DNA of 64,000 nucleotides, taken from contig QNGE01003521.1 in assembly GCA_008508345.1 (NCBI GenBank), forward strand, positions 1-64,000. The letters run 5' to 3'. Within the stretch, counting starts at the first letter, position 1. Each line of letters opens with the position of its first letter. Of the stretch, positions 1-14,600 are shown piece after piece. Position numbers and translations under genes: made by a program. The notes under the pieces are model-generated. The model did no database searches. It was not told where the DNA came from and saw only the letters and a list, made by a program, of their open reading frames with translations. Source of the stretch: Paragonimus westermani. Taxonomy: Eukaryota > Platyhelminthes > Trematoda > Plagiorchiida > Troglotrematidae.

Positions 1-3000
1 ACATCAGTTGACCCAGTTTTGTTCCTTGAACTATTCGATTTCTAACCCGCTGATACCAGTTTAGCCATTTAAAAAAAAACAATTCATCATCAAACAAAAC
101 CGGAATTCCGCTCAAACTTTGCTATTGATAGATCCAAGTAGAAAGGATTATTAATTTATCTGGTTGGGTAATCCATTACATGAATTATTCCATCATGCAA
201 ACACGCTATCCTCCTGGGACGTGATTATTATCTGTTTAGAAGTGAGTTATGAAATTAGGTTTTGGTTGCACCATACCTTGTAAAGGGNTAAAGGGGTATT
301 ACTTCTTGTTGACAGATTATCGAAGTCGAATAATTTTAGGCACTAAAAATGAATGCGAAGAGAAAATAACATGCTGCTGAATGTCTGCTCAATTAACATT
401 TCACAATCCGTTAAGACGAAGCGAAACAACAGGTTAAACTTCTAGACAATGACCAGTACATTAACTTCAGCTAAATACAACTACGGCATTTGTAAAAAGC
501 ACGCGACGGTAGGTTACTGATTTCATGACTGTAGCTCGTAAGATCCATCACGAACGTCTCGTGGTCACAGCCACCTACTTCTGTTCAACTGAAAGTGATC
601 GCTAATGCATTGTGAGTGTGACTTTTTGAAACCTCAACCTAATGAAAGTGTTGGACAGTGGAAGTTAACGAAAAGTTGATCTAAATTTTACTTGTGTTTG
701 TACAAAACTGTCGTGAATCGCAGCTGCTCTGATAGGTTGTCACTTTTCAACAGAGAAGGAGAGATAGGTCACAGTTTAAGATTTTTTTAATCGTGGTCTA
801 CGCCAGCTGGTTCAGTGCCCGTACTCGGACTTGACATAGGGAACCGTTTTAGCTGTGGACTCAGCAAACTTTTATGCATAGTCTCTCGTTATCGATCAAA
901 CAGGTAACCTTTGGTGAATGCCGGAAACTGTTTGGTTTGCATACTTGGTACGACGTTGGCTGACTACTACACAAGGTTAAGCGAGATGGAAAAGTGGACA
1001 GCAAAATCTGACATGAAAAAGAGCTGTTTCCTTTCTGAGTTGTTAATACTGCATTGGACTATAACCGTTGAGGAATATTGTAATAGCTGTCCGTTACACG
1101 CTGCTGATGGGCACCACAAAGTGCTCCTGAGTTATCTGTTCCCATACTTCATAAGTAGCCACGTCAGTATAATAATACAATCTCTAGTTGCGTGTTCTCG
1201 AAAATAATTTGAACCATGGAGACCTGAAGGTTTACCAGGGAAGTAGAAGCAGATGATCGCCTGGACTAAAGTACGTGACCAACCAGCAACTTTTGTACAA
1301 TGCTGCGCCGATGGGTTGTGGAATTATACTGCTGAGGCGGCCCATCCTCGGAATGAACGAATAATGACGTAATGTACTCTTATGTTTGAAATCGTTGATC
1401 TTATGTGCGTTCATAGCACTTTACACTTTCATCCGCCAACGGAGCCGTACACGGATTTACCTAGTCTTGTAAACCGTGCACTTTTTTGCGCTAAACGCAT
1501 GTTTGAGTTCACCAGGATGTCACCGCTATACAACTTCAGAATACTTCTCAGGAAAGTGCATTTTTTATGTTGAACGCGAGTTCTTGCAGCTCCACTGTTT
1601 GCGTATGTTTTGCTTCTGGGACGGACCGTGATCATCTGCCCCGGCTTAATCTGCGGCTCAAGTGCTGCTGACGGACAAAAGATTCGGTTCAAACACGACA
1701 GTAGTGTCTCTGAATCTATACCTTGCGACCATCTCATACAGTTTCGAAAGTTATTATGGAGAGGAGAACAAACCACACCGACAATTTTCTCTCTCTGCTG
1801 CAGGAGGAGTATCTTTTAGGCTGAACAGCTCACAAGTACGAAATATATGAAAGAGGTGAGTAAAGAGAAGTTTTGGAAAACTAGTGGCGTCCATCATGGA
1901 GCGCTGAAACACGCCGAAGCAACAGACCAGCAAAGCTGCTTAGTTAGTGACCGGTGAGAGTTAGCCAATAGTGCGATGAGGAAGCCCATAATGCATGTGT
2001 CGATCTACTGGAGCTATTGAGAATCCTGATAGATTTAGTGTTGACCAAGAAGTTGAACATCGTCTGCTACAGTATAAACTCCATGAATAGTAGCAATCCC
2101 ATTTCGTACTCCTTTTAGAGAACGACCCTTTAATCCTTTACAATTGTGTCGCAAGAAGACATTGGTTGCATCATGGTACGGTGCGTAGAGGGTTTCGTTG
2201 ATTGACAATAAGTCTCCCCAAAGATGACTGTAATATAATGGAACTTGAACTAACTTCACTATCCAGTCTGAATGAACTAACTTCTGTGGCTTTTCTGACG
2301 ATCCACATCTAAGCTATTTAAAATGTTGTCTAATATTTCCTAAAACGAACCCGAAGAACTCATGTCTTCGTCTCAAGGTACGAACGAAACATGAAGCTCA
2401 GCTTCGTGAAGCAAGATTCAGAATGAAAGATTTCATATACTTTTCTCATGAGGTTCAAATTAAACTAAATTTTTAGTCACCGTTGCACAACTGATAAGCA
2501 GGCTTAAAGGGTCCGTCATTACAGTTCCCAGGTCAATACTGCAAAGCAGCACAATCGACACACTGTTCGTGGTAGTTCTGCGTGATGTTACCTGTTGTCT
2601 ATTTTGCCGTTTGCGTACAATTGCTTCACTTGATGCAAGCCGCCACCCAGAGTTTTCCATCCTTCGTGAGTCACACAATTTGCTGGATATTGTGTCGTCA
2701 CAGTAAACCTACGATGACAAGTTGACGAGATTTTATGTCGAACGTCCGATAAGCCTAAACTCAGATGGATCTGACAGTAGAGAGTTCGACTACGAGTCAA
2801 CGACGAAATGTTCTCCGTTTATTTCCAACTCGATCCGAGTTACCGGAAGTATCAAAGCAAATGCGTAGCATATCTTATTGCATGTTTTTGTTTAACGAAC
2901 TTTGTAATGTCCGTCGAGTAAGTACAACTTGTTCCTGTGAGAAGACTTCTCACCTAACCAACGTTGTATGACCTCCTGACGGGAAAAAGCATCGCCAACC

Positions 3001-6000
3001 TTTTCCAACTAATTTTATCCCAGACCGTGCTTTTTGTTAAATCATACAAAACCCCAGAAATGTAAATTTCTTAGTTTCACGTGTTTCTTTACGCAGTATC
3101 ATTGGTAAATTATAGGCCAAACATTTTGCTACAGTTCACAGTTGAACCTCATTCTCGTGATAAGATACGGTGCCTATAAAAACTACCCACAAACAGCTGT
3201 GAAGTGGTTATAATTGAGGTAGATTCAAGATAATTCTACATGGTCATCACGGCTAGATTGGCGTACTTAATCTTGCAAGTAACATCACTTGTTTGAATAG
3301 CTTAAATATTTCAAATTTTTCGAGAGTCCATTATGAACTTATCGTCAATTTAGGTCGATAGCCGGAATTCAGATTTTGTTACGTTCGATCACATCGTTAG
3401 GGCGTGCTAGCAACCAACGGAATCAGTTTATGACCATTGTCAGAGCTCTCGCTTATTTTATAAGCAGTCGTTTACAAAAGCAGCTTCGAGATTGTGTGTG
3501 AAAAGTGTGCCCTATTGCATAGGTAACTCAAGGTTACCTTTGCGTAGATCACTGTGAGACCGTTCAACTCTACTGAAACGAACAAGGTTGGCAACACCTA
3601 ATCGAACCAAAAAACACTGAGTTTTGATAACGCGTATCACTAACGTGGTATGGTTCAGCTTGTGCCAACAGTACTGTCAATGTAATTTCATCAGCCAATA
3701 GTCCAACCCACAGTATCCAGTAGATGGTCAACAGTCACAGAAATCGCTTAGCTGGCAAATAAAATGGCTTGCCGATTGTGGCTGTTAATGTTGTATCACA
3801 TATACAAGTCAGACACAGCTGGACAGTATTTCTGCATTGTAACAGGGAAAACAAATGTACGGTAGTAACCGTACGCGACGACGGCAAGTAAACGGAATTG
3901 TACAGTAACTATATGCAATTACAGCGTACCCAATCAGCTGTCCAATCAGAAATGTCATGATCCAATCCAATCAGACACATGCAAGAGCAAGATTACACGC
4001 ACACTGGTACGCAGCGAATGATGAATCCCGCAGACGAGTTCGCTTCACAAACACTGCCTACGCACACTGAACGGGAACGCAATACTTCAGCAGGTGATCT
4101 GGTTTTCATATCGCTCTGCCCACCGGTGATTGAGGGCGTTTGGTGTGTCTGCAGATGAGTTATTTTTGGTCCATGTCAAAACCAACATCAGCCAGTAATT
4201 TTCATGATGGCGACATGAATGGACAACCGACAATGAACAGTGTTCACTGGATAATCTGATTTAAGTGCAGACAGATTGCCAGACAACGTGCAACTCCGAA
4301 TTATAACGTTTCCAAAACAATGCTCTAAGTAACTGTCTACCATCCATTATTCCAAACAAAGTGTAGGTTCGTGAACTTGTTCCAAACGTCACTAGTAGAC
4401 TTTCCAATGCAGGGAGTTTGATTACTATAAGTTTGACACAACTCACGCTAGTTCGTGACCTTCACATCCAGTTAGGCCGGTCAGCCCATTTAGAACCGAA
4501 GTACTAGACTCTTACTAGTACTCACCGGTAGTAAATCCTGTTCGTGCCCCGGCCAAGCTCCCAACTTCAGCTCCGACGTTTGTGAGAGCAGTATATGTAC
4601 TAGTGTACCACTGAGCCCGTGAATAAAATGACGGTTATCAGTTCGAAATTCTACACCATAACTGATCTGTCTAATCAGTTCATAGGTTTGTAGGTGTGCA
4701 TGGCAGACAAAAATACCAGTGACTTGCCCGCTTCTGTCATTTTGTTGGTTGTATAAAATTTTTCAGGTTGCTAGTAAATATGAAGAAAACATTGCAAGTG
4801 CACAACATTAATGACGAAAAATAGTTATAAGCACTGAGAAAGCAAAATGTCAACACGTTCGACAATTCACGCAAAGACGGATACACTACTAACTCAAAAA
4901 ACCCATAGACAGACATGTTCAGCAGGTGGCCTGTGAGACTGAGTCATGAAAGTAGCCAAGAGGAGTGTAACCTCGTTTGAACTCCGCATATTCGTCAGTT
5001 GATATCAGGGTTTTGAAAATCTCATCCGAGTCAGCCGTGACCATAAATTTGGGCATTGTTCCACAGTGACGGAGGGGTAATAAGAGAAAGTGCTGCTTAC
5101 ATGGTCTACCTGTTTAGAACGTAATCTGAGAAGAAGGACCTCCAAGTCGGTCGTTCTTCCTTACTACACGGTGGCATTCTAGTAACAGAGTCGTTTGAAT
5201 GAAACATTTTCGGGTGATCGTAGGGCACTAAAAACTGACCCAAACCTGCAAGCTTTTTGAGTTGTGTCGCATCCTATGACACACGTTTCAGTAGACAGTG
5301 TCTGGCAGTTCTCAAGGTCAACCGTAGTTTTTGCTAAACACAAACAACAATCTTGTTAAGCAATAGTGAATTACGAATTGAACTAAGTGAAGTGTATATT
5401 TGTATGTGAAGGCTACCATCAAGTATGGGTGGGGTATAGTCTAAAGCAATTACAAATTTTTTAGTCGACTGGTATTGGACAACTGACAATCAACTTGTAA
5501 GGCGTGTAATCACGTCAACTGATGATCTGATTAATATCAAATATGGTAGAATGATAACTTACCGATGTTGCTCCACCCTCTCAAGGATTGCTCGACTTTG
5601 TCATGATGGCACAGTTAGTCCGTGTTGCACATTGTTGGTTGCTGTGTAACGCTTGTTTTATCCTGATCCACTTTTGCTTGTAGCTACCTAACTTAGTTTC
5701 TCACTACCACTATCTTTCAATGATGTTTTTGTTTTTAACTAAAATCAAAGTCTACCGCTTTGTTTACACTTAAATGGGCAAATTAACTCAAATCATGACA
5801 AATGCAGCTCTCCGCTGAAGTAAATGTTAAAGTGTGCATGTATAACTACTATGGTGCACATACGTATATGGTTGTTACACAGTAATTCGGCAAAAATATT
5901 GAACGGATGACTTTTTCAACAGGAATCACGATAAACTATCAAACACGTGAGATAGAAGGATAACGAGGAAGAAGTACAACGCAGTACTTGCAAGTAGTAT

Positions 6001-8576
6001 ATTTTTATGTGTATGCAGATATATATATATATAAGAGAAGAACGCAGATGAATAGCATCAGTGGGGTTCCTGCTGGAATTTACGTTGCAAACATTCAGAA
6101 ATTATTAAACAGATCCAAACTTTGCGAGTAATGTGTACATTTCGAAGTGTGTTTCAGTACATTTGCCAAAAGGATCATACCTCACTCCAGAACTGAGGGA
6201 AATTTGGATACTGATATATATTCGGGACAAGGATGACTGAAAGCTTTAAACAGAAAGCAAGAATAGAGAGCTACCTGCAAAAACTGCCACATTCACTAAC
6301 CTGGCGAGGCGGTTGGACAAACCAACGTTCAGGCACGTGAACAAAGAGGACTGTGGAATACTTTGTAATCAGTAAAGACCGAACTCTCCAAAAGCAACTG
6401 TGATAACGTTAACCTTGACGTAAAAAAACAACAAATTTCTCAAGTATTTGTATAAAGTAAAAATGAGCAAGTGGTTAACGAATTTTGCAAACCGACACTG
6501 GAATATATATCATCGGCAGCAATATATTCAACGTGTCAGTGCCTTTACGTTCTAACTCGAACTTAACCATTTCCCCACTTGCTGTATATGGTCATCGCGT
6601 CTGATTCTTTTTCTATCCGAGTCACCTACAACCTACTGAGGTTACAAGAGTACGGGTTTGCTGCAGTGATCCAAAATACGGGAACAGGAGTATCATGCAA
6701 AGTGCCCTACGTCCAACCGTTGGAGTTAGAGGTGTGGTCAGATGAGTGTTGGACCGATCATAGACTTATTGATACGATCAACATCTATGAAGAATTAACG
6801 CATTCGACACATTGAATATGTCCTATTTAGTCATGAGAAAAAACGCGTAGCAAACAGCAACCAACGCACTGTTGAAGGGAATCGGTTAACAAACTGTATT
6901 GTTCAGTCCTACAATTCGATACGTTTCGTAGGTGATCACGAAAGCTTCTCATCACATTGGAGTTCACCTGTGATTATTTAGTGTTACACTGGCAAAATCA
7001 TTGTTTGCTTGAAGTGTGTGTGTGTGAATAAAGAAGATCCACAAGAAATCACCCGTTGTGTTACTGTCAAACGCTGCTCGATCGTTTGTTTGCTGTGTGT
7101 AGTAAATCCATCTTTTACCGGACGTCTAATTCTATACAGGGAGTGTTATAAAGTGATTTACTTTCAGTAACTTACTAATCCCAATCTCTAAACTGAGAAC
7201 TTCTTTTCATCAGTTACACTTACACAGTAGTATCAATATTTGCTAAACTGGTGCTGATGAAGATGTTGATATTATCAATGACGATGATGATGATGTCGGT
7301 ATTTGTAAATACATTAATGGTGGTGATCGTATATTAGGTGTCTAAAAGCTCACTAGACTAGCTTATCAGTGAGTACTACTAAAACGAAAGGTGAATGTGA
7401 CAAAGGTTACTGTGAAGGAAAGATATTGGAAAGTAAAAGCTAGATGGTTTACTATCGACAGGCTTAAATTAGACAAGCACAGTGATGCACTAGGATGCTA
7501 GTATCTCACCGAAATAAGTAAACCTCGTTGATTCCCGCCATATTCCGTGGGAATGCGTTATTAGAACGAGATAGACTTCTTAGACGAGGCACCACAAACG
7601 AATGGGTATAACGTCTGTGAATTCCTGAACATCACACAATGTGCCCCAGGTTTTGTTACCGTTGGATAAAGTTATAGACATTAAAACTTCTGTTACTTTC
7701 TAGAGTTGTATACTAACTGTGCAAACCAGAGCACCAGAGAGCCACATTGAGTTGCTCTAACCACGATTACACCACGAATTTATTCGAACATAAGCACACG
7801 GTGAAAAAGAAAACACCACCAAGACGAGATCACTGGCGACGAGGATAACTGTGAGCTACATTAGGGCAAATGGACATTATTTCTAACTAGGCCTGTTGCC
7901 ACCACGTGCGTTGCTTAACTCGCCAAACACCCTGCCAGATGTTCGACATTTTAATAGACATTAGTGGCGGATATAATGTTGCAAGCTTTTACAGAAAAGT
8001 TTTTCAGGCTTCTCACGTCAAAGTTGTCCCGATTGATTCCGACAGGTTTTCTGAATTTCGAAAGCTGAAGCTTATTGGAAACTGTTCCAAAAAATTCGCG
8101 TGATGATTTGACAATATTCTATCGGACGAATCATTACGATGTTTGAAATAATGTGTACCTACAGTAAATTCAAAGAGATCTGTTTCGCAAAGAACTTTCG
8201 TTCTTATCGAGTCAGTAACTATGGTGAAACTAATGCAATCAACATTTATTGAACAGACCTAACGACGACAGCGTAGACTATGGTGAGCGCAGTCATAATA
8301 ATCATGATTGAAAAGCAGGCTTTCAGATGACACAACATGATGCAGATAAGGAGAGATCGGTGAAGAGATCAAACTGTCGTGAACGATTGAACTTGTGATA
8401 AACAAAACTTTTATAGGTACTTTCAAACTCGGTAACAGATCAGGGTTGTTAGAAGAACACATGAGAGAAAAATAAAAACGCTAACGATCAATAGGAGATT
8501 CTGGGGAAGAGACAAAATTACCAGGGAATAACAAGATTGATAACCATTTGCTTCTGTATGCAAATCATCGTATCTG
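1..8576. other. No supported gene or recognised element
   Basis: AT-leaning sequence with only short chance frames (longest about 115 codons at 1429-1776, minus). The 62-codon frame at 1662-1850 ends in a stop just before a good donor (AG|GTGAGT, 1855), so it does not behave as an exon. A loose GAT-rich stretch lies at 7255-7300. One undetermined base is at 288. Confidence 0.5.
6019..6033. repeat. (AT)n run
   Basis: Uninterrupted dinucleotide run. Confidence 0.8.
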
Positions 8577-9056
8577 TTTAGGTGAATGACAACAAATTCA
8601 GCAAAATCTCAGATACCGTCTTGTTCTCGGACGATTAATAATATGAAAGTAGTCGCTAGCGTAGATTCAATCACTCTGCTTTGTAAGCACTTCGTGATAG
8701 CACGTTGAGCTGTGCTGGCTACATAGATGGTTAGCCATTCGGTGATTCGCGCTCTTAGCTGCCTCTGTAGATGGTCAGCATGCTCGCCTCCGAAAGTTCA
8801 GAGGAAACTATACAGTGTATACGATTGGGCGATTTGGGCTACCGGGTCCTTCCTAGTCGGGATCGGTAGCGGCGTGGATTCTTCAGCGAGCTAGAGTTTT
8901 GTCTAACTGGGGCTGCAGGTCTTCGAATTAAAACGGCAAACGCAGCACGAAATACTTACACGAGACTGGTTATTGAATCTACGATACAGACGATTTTCAT
9001 ATGATTTATCGCCCGAGAACAGGATAAGATCTGGGTTTCGTTGCCATTCACCTAGC
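8577..9056. repeat. Large inverted repeat (arms ~115 bp, ~250-bp spacer)
   Basis: The left arm (8578-8697) pairs with the reverse complement of the right arm (8944-9055). Shared blocks include GGTGAATG[a/g]CAAC, TGTTCTCGG[a/g]CGAT, CATATGAAA-like and CGTAGATTCAAT; I judge roughly 75% identity by eye. The spacer holds TAGATGGTCAGCATGCTCGCC, similar to a tRNA A-box. It could be a fold-back or MITE-like element, or two head-to-head SINE-like copies. No coding sequence is seen. Confidence 0.7.
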
Positions 9057-11340
9057 AGTGGTGTTCAGTTTATAGTTTGACTAACTTTATCATGCCCACA
9101 TTTTACACTGTTGTTGCCACGCCTGTTCGTTTTGTGTTGACTGCATTAATTTCCCCGTATTAACCGGTTAGATATGAACAAACTATCCAAGAAATGTCTC
9201 TACACAACTGATCATACTGTGTACTGTTGACCTTTTTCAAACATTTTTGCGTTGGTTTAAAAAAAGCCCAGAACTGGCAGAACCTACGTAAGTTCGGGCT
9301 GGTGCTCATTACTCTAATGGAAACTCAGTTCTCCTGAGAATTGTTTTTCTTCTGAATTCTAACTGGAACATTGTGTCTATTACCGTTAGGCTGTACTACT
9401 GACGTCTCTTAAGCTCATATTTCAGATCGTCACGATCGACACCTTATAGTTTGTTGTGAAAACTTGTGATAACACCCATGCTCGATAATCGGCTGTGTGA
9501 ACCTGTATACCAATAACCGGATTGTCCAATTTCATGACCTGACTTACACCATATAAGCAGTACGATGTGTGGTTTTGATGAAACCAGTAGAGCAAACTGG
9601 AGTAAGCTCGAGAGACCTAAACAGTGAGTCGTGGTCGTCGAGTCTAATAAACTTATCAGGACGTATTCGTCTACGCGATAGGCTAACCAAATTAAGTTTC
9701 CGTCTCTGAAATTCTGTGCACATTGATGTGCCATTTTTTTATAACATGGATTTTCTTCTTTGGATGGAAGATTTCTTCTTTCGTGTAGGTCGTAAAATTG
9801 GTCATTAATACCGTCATTAACGTCAATACACCCCCTTGTGTTTAACAACATTTTCCCTAGTGTCGAGGTGACAATTACCATTTATCTAACGAATAAACAA
9901 ACGCATGCTATTAAAAAAAACAGGAAGTAGAGATTAGGATAACTTGCTTTCATAAACATACTCATGCAAACAACTTGAGGACTAAGTTTGAAAAATTACA
10001 CCATCATCTTATGTATCGTAATTCAGACTGAGATATTTTAGCGGGTTCTAGTTGGCAGTTTAACAAGTCAACTGGGCTCACTTCCATCAATGGACGGTAG
10101 CAAGATAAAGCTTAAACCACCGCATGCTTAATTCAAAAGAATCACCTATTTTGCCCTGGAGTCTTACACCTTGGCATCATCTTTAAATTTGTCATGCCGA
10201 CTAGATCCACAAACTTCTGTTTGTTACGAAATGTGGACTATAGTCCGGACAGTTTAAAACCAGATGTCTCTGTGGAAATTTATGACATCCTTTCAGTTTG
10301 AAAAAAATGTACCGTAACAGGGTGTGCTTCGGCACGCGTTGCGCCATAATGCCAGCTTAACCTCGTTGAATGTAGAAAAATCTATCTATCGGGCCAGTTA
10401 TCGATTACTGTTGGCGTATCGGCTGAACCACGGTTCTCCTTTCTGAACGACACATCGGTAGTGCCTCATGTATTTTGCTCATCCAGACTAATTTCAATTC
10501 GCCACGGATTCACACGAAAGGCGCCACCGATTCCAGACCAAAATGATTTTCAGTCTACAGTATGAAATATTGTGTACACTACTGGTTCAGCAACACCCTC
10601 TTTTTAATTTTCTAACTTACCAACAATGGAGATCTCTCTAAATCTCTTAAACTGTTTTTATGGACTGCTCGAATGTAAGATCGAGGCCACTTGTCGTCAT
10701 ATTGGAGACCAGTAGTAAGATACGTTGGTTGTTTCAGTGGTTGGACTACACGCCATTCCTCACCCCCCGCCGCATCGTCCACACGATATCTTTTGGTTTC
10801 ATTGCAGCCTCTCTAGAATTTTGGAGTATTTCGGAAATTATTTTTCTGTTCTATTGTTGTACTTGTGAACATACTAGAATAATTCCCCTTATCTAGTTCG
10901 TCTCAGTTCTTCCTCTCGTGACATGAGGTGGATAGAGCAAAAATGGGGCTTAGCCGAGTTTTGACAGATTCATCCCTAAAACACTGGCAAAATGGCCCCC
11001 AGCCTACTGCACCTCTGATAAGGTGACGGTGAGTATCTAGTTATGAAGGCACCGGAATTATACACAATTGTCAGACATTGACAGGGTGTTCCAGTTTAAT
11101 TGGACCACAGCGACATGGAGAGCTCTTCTAAGTTTTACGTGGTTATGTTTTCTAGTCTGTGTATTGCCGACATTGTAATAGCATATACGTTATTGCCCAT
11201 AAATTGTATGACACCCAATTTTGACTCAAGGAGTAAACCACTGATTGTGTTTGCGCTTAACTTGCATGCGTCCGGAAGATTAATAAGACTGCTCTAGTAT
11301 AGAAATGCTTTCTTGAGTAATTTGTCTCTTACTTGTCAGA
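9057..11340. other. No supported gene
   Basis: The longest frame is 145 codons on the minus strand (9444-9881). Its translation shows no domain that I recognise and its ends have no convincing splice sites. The rest is short frames. Confidence 0.45.
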
Positions 11341-11624
11341 TTAAACATCACCCACAACTGATTACAGCCTTCGCATTCAGATAGACTTTCCAGCGAGCCT
11401 TTCTTGAAATGAAACACCAGCTTCGAGTTTCCCTTTTGTTAGAGCTCTTCAATAATGCATGTCATTGCCGCGGCCGGACTAGAACTCCGACTACACTTTT
11501 ATGAGGCAACCGTATTGACCTCTGCTCCACTGTCCTCCCTTTGGGCACGACCGAATTAACCTATGTGAACGATCAAACGCTGTCGCCTGTAATCGGTTTG
11601 CAGGATAGCCTCAAAAAGAGACAC
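11341..11624 (-). mobile_element. tRNA-headed SINE copy (family A), near full length
   Basis: On the plus strand it reads from the tail (ACATCACCCACAACTG) through GCATTCAGATAGACTTTCCAGC, a decayed pol III B-box region (GGACTAGAACTCCG), TGAGGCAACCGTATTGACC and the extended head GGGCACGACCGAATTA. In sense orientation, better copies give A-box TGGCGCAGTGGTCAACACGG and B-box GAGTTCAAATCCC, as in tRNA-derived SINEs. Confidence 0.75.
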
Positions 11625-14600
11625 AATAACTGTCCCAGTAACTCCAAACGATGACCCCTCGATTAGGATTTCTCTCCAAGCTGAACTAACAGAAATCACC
11701 AACTTGTCGAACAGTATTTTGATTCCTGATGATTAGTATGGGGTTTTGGTTTTCACATAGACTGAACAATGCAAGCAGTCAAAGACGCTGTTTTTTAGTG
11801 CCATCTAACCCACAATGAATGCTCCAGCTGACAGATAATCATTCGTTTTGTTTTATGTGAACTGGCGCACTTTGAACTGTCATAAATAAGCTATAAACAC
11901 TAGTAGGTTGTGTAGTCAATAGCTACTTATGTAACGGTGTGCATTTTTAGAAACAAATTTCATCTGTGTATGATGATCTGCCTACCATCGTTTATTTCAC
12001 GTCATAATGAACCAATTCAGCAACATGACGTTAAAAGCATACGCGAAACCTAACGAAACACTGAGTGTGTGTTTAGTGTTACTGCAACCGATTGTCCTAA
12101 ATGGAGGTCGAGTAGGCATGAAAATGGACCATTTGGCTGATCGAGCCTATAATCGACAAACAAACAATGACCTAGTTTTCGAACTTCCCGTCAACAATTT
12201 TGAAGAGTTGCAAACCGCATCCAGTTCGCATAGTTATACCCTATAACTACCTTCATATCTCTGCCTGCATAGAGTGGTTAACAGATTTCAATTTTCAGAT
12301 GACCACAACTACATCAAGCGTTCATTACTAATGTGTATGCTAACGACGTTTCCCCCTAGCGTTTAAAGCCCGAAGTATCTTATCGTTTGAATAACTGTTA
12401 CGGAGTAAACTACGTCCAGTTCAAACTGCAACCTAATACGAGGATAAATGGTTGTGGAATAAGTATCACAGAAGATATGCTTTACTAGGCTTTATCCCAG
12501 TTAATTTCGCATGAACTAATTGTGCTCATAAAGGTGAATATCAAACTGCAAAATCGGATCACCGGATCAGAGTAGCTGCTAAGATTTTAGCTTGTTGATA
12601 ATTTGTCTATGGACCGTTAGTTCCGATTTAACTATATTGGCTTCCACAGTGTATTATATAACCAAACAATAACAGTCATTGCAATTGTGGAGTTATCAAA
12701 CTAGTTTTCGAAACCAAACTAGCCAAGCAGCAGAATAGTTTGATAACATTACACAGAAATCTTGTAAATAAGGGACTGAATAACAGGCTATCTGGTCAAC
12801 TTCAAAGGGTAGTTTGGCAAAGTGTAGAACTGCTAGCCATGAGGCATGACTTTCATACTGGGAGTAGAATATCTGGGAGGAGACACGTCAGAACAAAGTA
12901 TTCAATCGTTCACCAACGACGACAGTAGAAAAGAGGGAATGATCTGTCTCTCCCACTAACTGCTCACGGCTCTAGCCAATAACAAGCAATAAGTGTGTCA
13001 ATCAGACCTGATGGCTGACTATTGCTCATTACCTCTTCATATTCCCTCCAAAATTATAGTTTATTTCCTCTCATTTAAAACAAGTCATCAGAACTCTTTT
13101 CGTGCACATACTCCCACCGGAGTTGCAAGTGCATTAGTCCGCATTCGACTTTAGCTTCTGTCATCCGATAATAAAGGTGCACGACAAGTATGTAGGTCAA
13201 CTGTCCTCTTGTCCATACCACAAAAGTACAATTATTGCGACATATCAAGACCAGCGTTTTATCGGAAGAGAGAAATTTTATGTATTACACTGTGAACAAC
13301 TGTTGCTACCTGAAACTTGCCAGTGGACTCGGTTGTTTTAAACAGTTTCGCCGCCCCCCCAGTTATTGGGACATTCGGGTCAAGGTCAACCGGGGAAGAC
13401 GTCAGATGACCATAACGACTGATGTACGAAGCAGCTTCGGTCGGACTAGCAGGTCCATATGGTGAACAAACGTTCAACCACTTGGTTAGAGTACATATGT
13501 GGACACAAGACAACAAATGGTATGGCGAAGTATTCTTCGCGAAACAAATAAGTTGTATAAGGCGCTTTCAAAGCGACCTCTATTCTGGAATAAAAAACCG
13601 TCCCACCCCAATACCCAGTCTTAAAGGTACTACAAACCGGACGGCCGTTGTCACGAGAGTGAACTTTGACCATATTTTGTTCATAAGCCCACAGTATTGC
13701 AGTGTTCATCTAATGTATGTTACCCCCTCTCAGAGTTGGTGAACGTTTATGTGTTTGCACTGTTTGAATCTACGCCGCTTTCCAGTGAACCAAGGATCGG
13801 TGGTTGGTTATTTTGTCCCCGTATGTTCCTGGGTCCAGATAACTTATATTACTTTTGATGAACACCAGACTTCGTTCAAACAATGTTTTTCACTCCATTC
13901 TATATATAGCCTTAGTTTGTGAATCAGATTCAACACACTTTTATCAAGTCCGACATGTTGGCCGATAAGGACTGGAAACACCGTAGACCGATCACAATAT
14001 GACATATGAGCTGATGAACCACGATTTCCTTTAGGACTTTTGAAAGCATTTTTGCGCGTATCGTAATTCTAGAGTGAATTGTGTTATGAACATTTTTTAA
14101 GTGTAAAGTAGCCTTGGTTCAAGCTATGCATGGGCTGTTAGTTGCTTATACCGAGGGAGGGTATTGACGCTTCGTGAGCATACTGCCAATGGTTTGACTT
14201 ATCTGGATGCTTTACAAAACGTTCATCCCTAACATTTTCGACCGGAACTACCACACCTTGCAGGGTGAGAACGGTGTAGATGTCAGTGTCTATCCATACA
14301 GGAAATTAATTCAACTCAGAATACTGATAGAATAAGTCCCAGGATTACTGCAGGCTTAGGACAAAACTGAGGTTTTTCGGGAGATGGCCACAAGTAACTA
14401 AAAGGCATTTCGCAGGGTTTATAGGCGACAGGCCGAGAATAATTCTGTAGACCTCCTGGGTATTAACATACTTAAATTTTAGCTATGTCCTTTCACATTG
14501 GGTTTCTAGTGAGTACTTTGTTCGTTTTTGGTTTATTACTAAACTGTACTCCGAAGGTAGTATTTAGTTAAGTGTAATGGTGACAGATATGGCCCTTTAT

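Noticed and set aside
9444..9881. 145-codon minus frame as a gene
   Set aside because: No family resemblance and no splice or promoter context; compatible with chance in 64 kb.
11100..11297. Hydrophobic 65-codon frame as TM1 exon
   Set aside because: No phase-1 donor near consensus, and the loop after the helix does not fit the family.
13235..13742. Cluster of overlapping frames on both strands
   Set aside because: All three competing frames lack recognisable domains; probably a locally stop-poor stretch.
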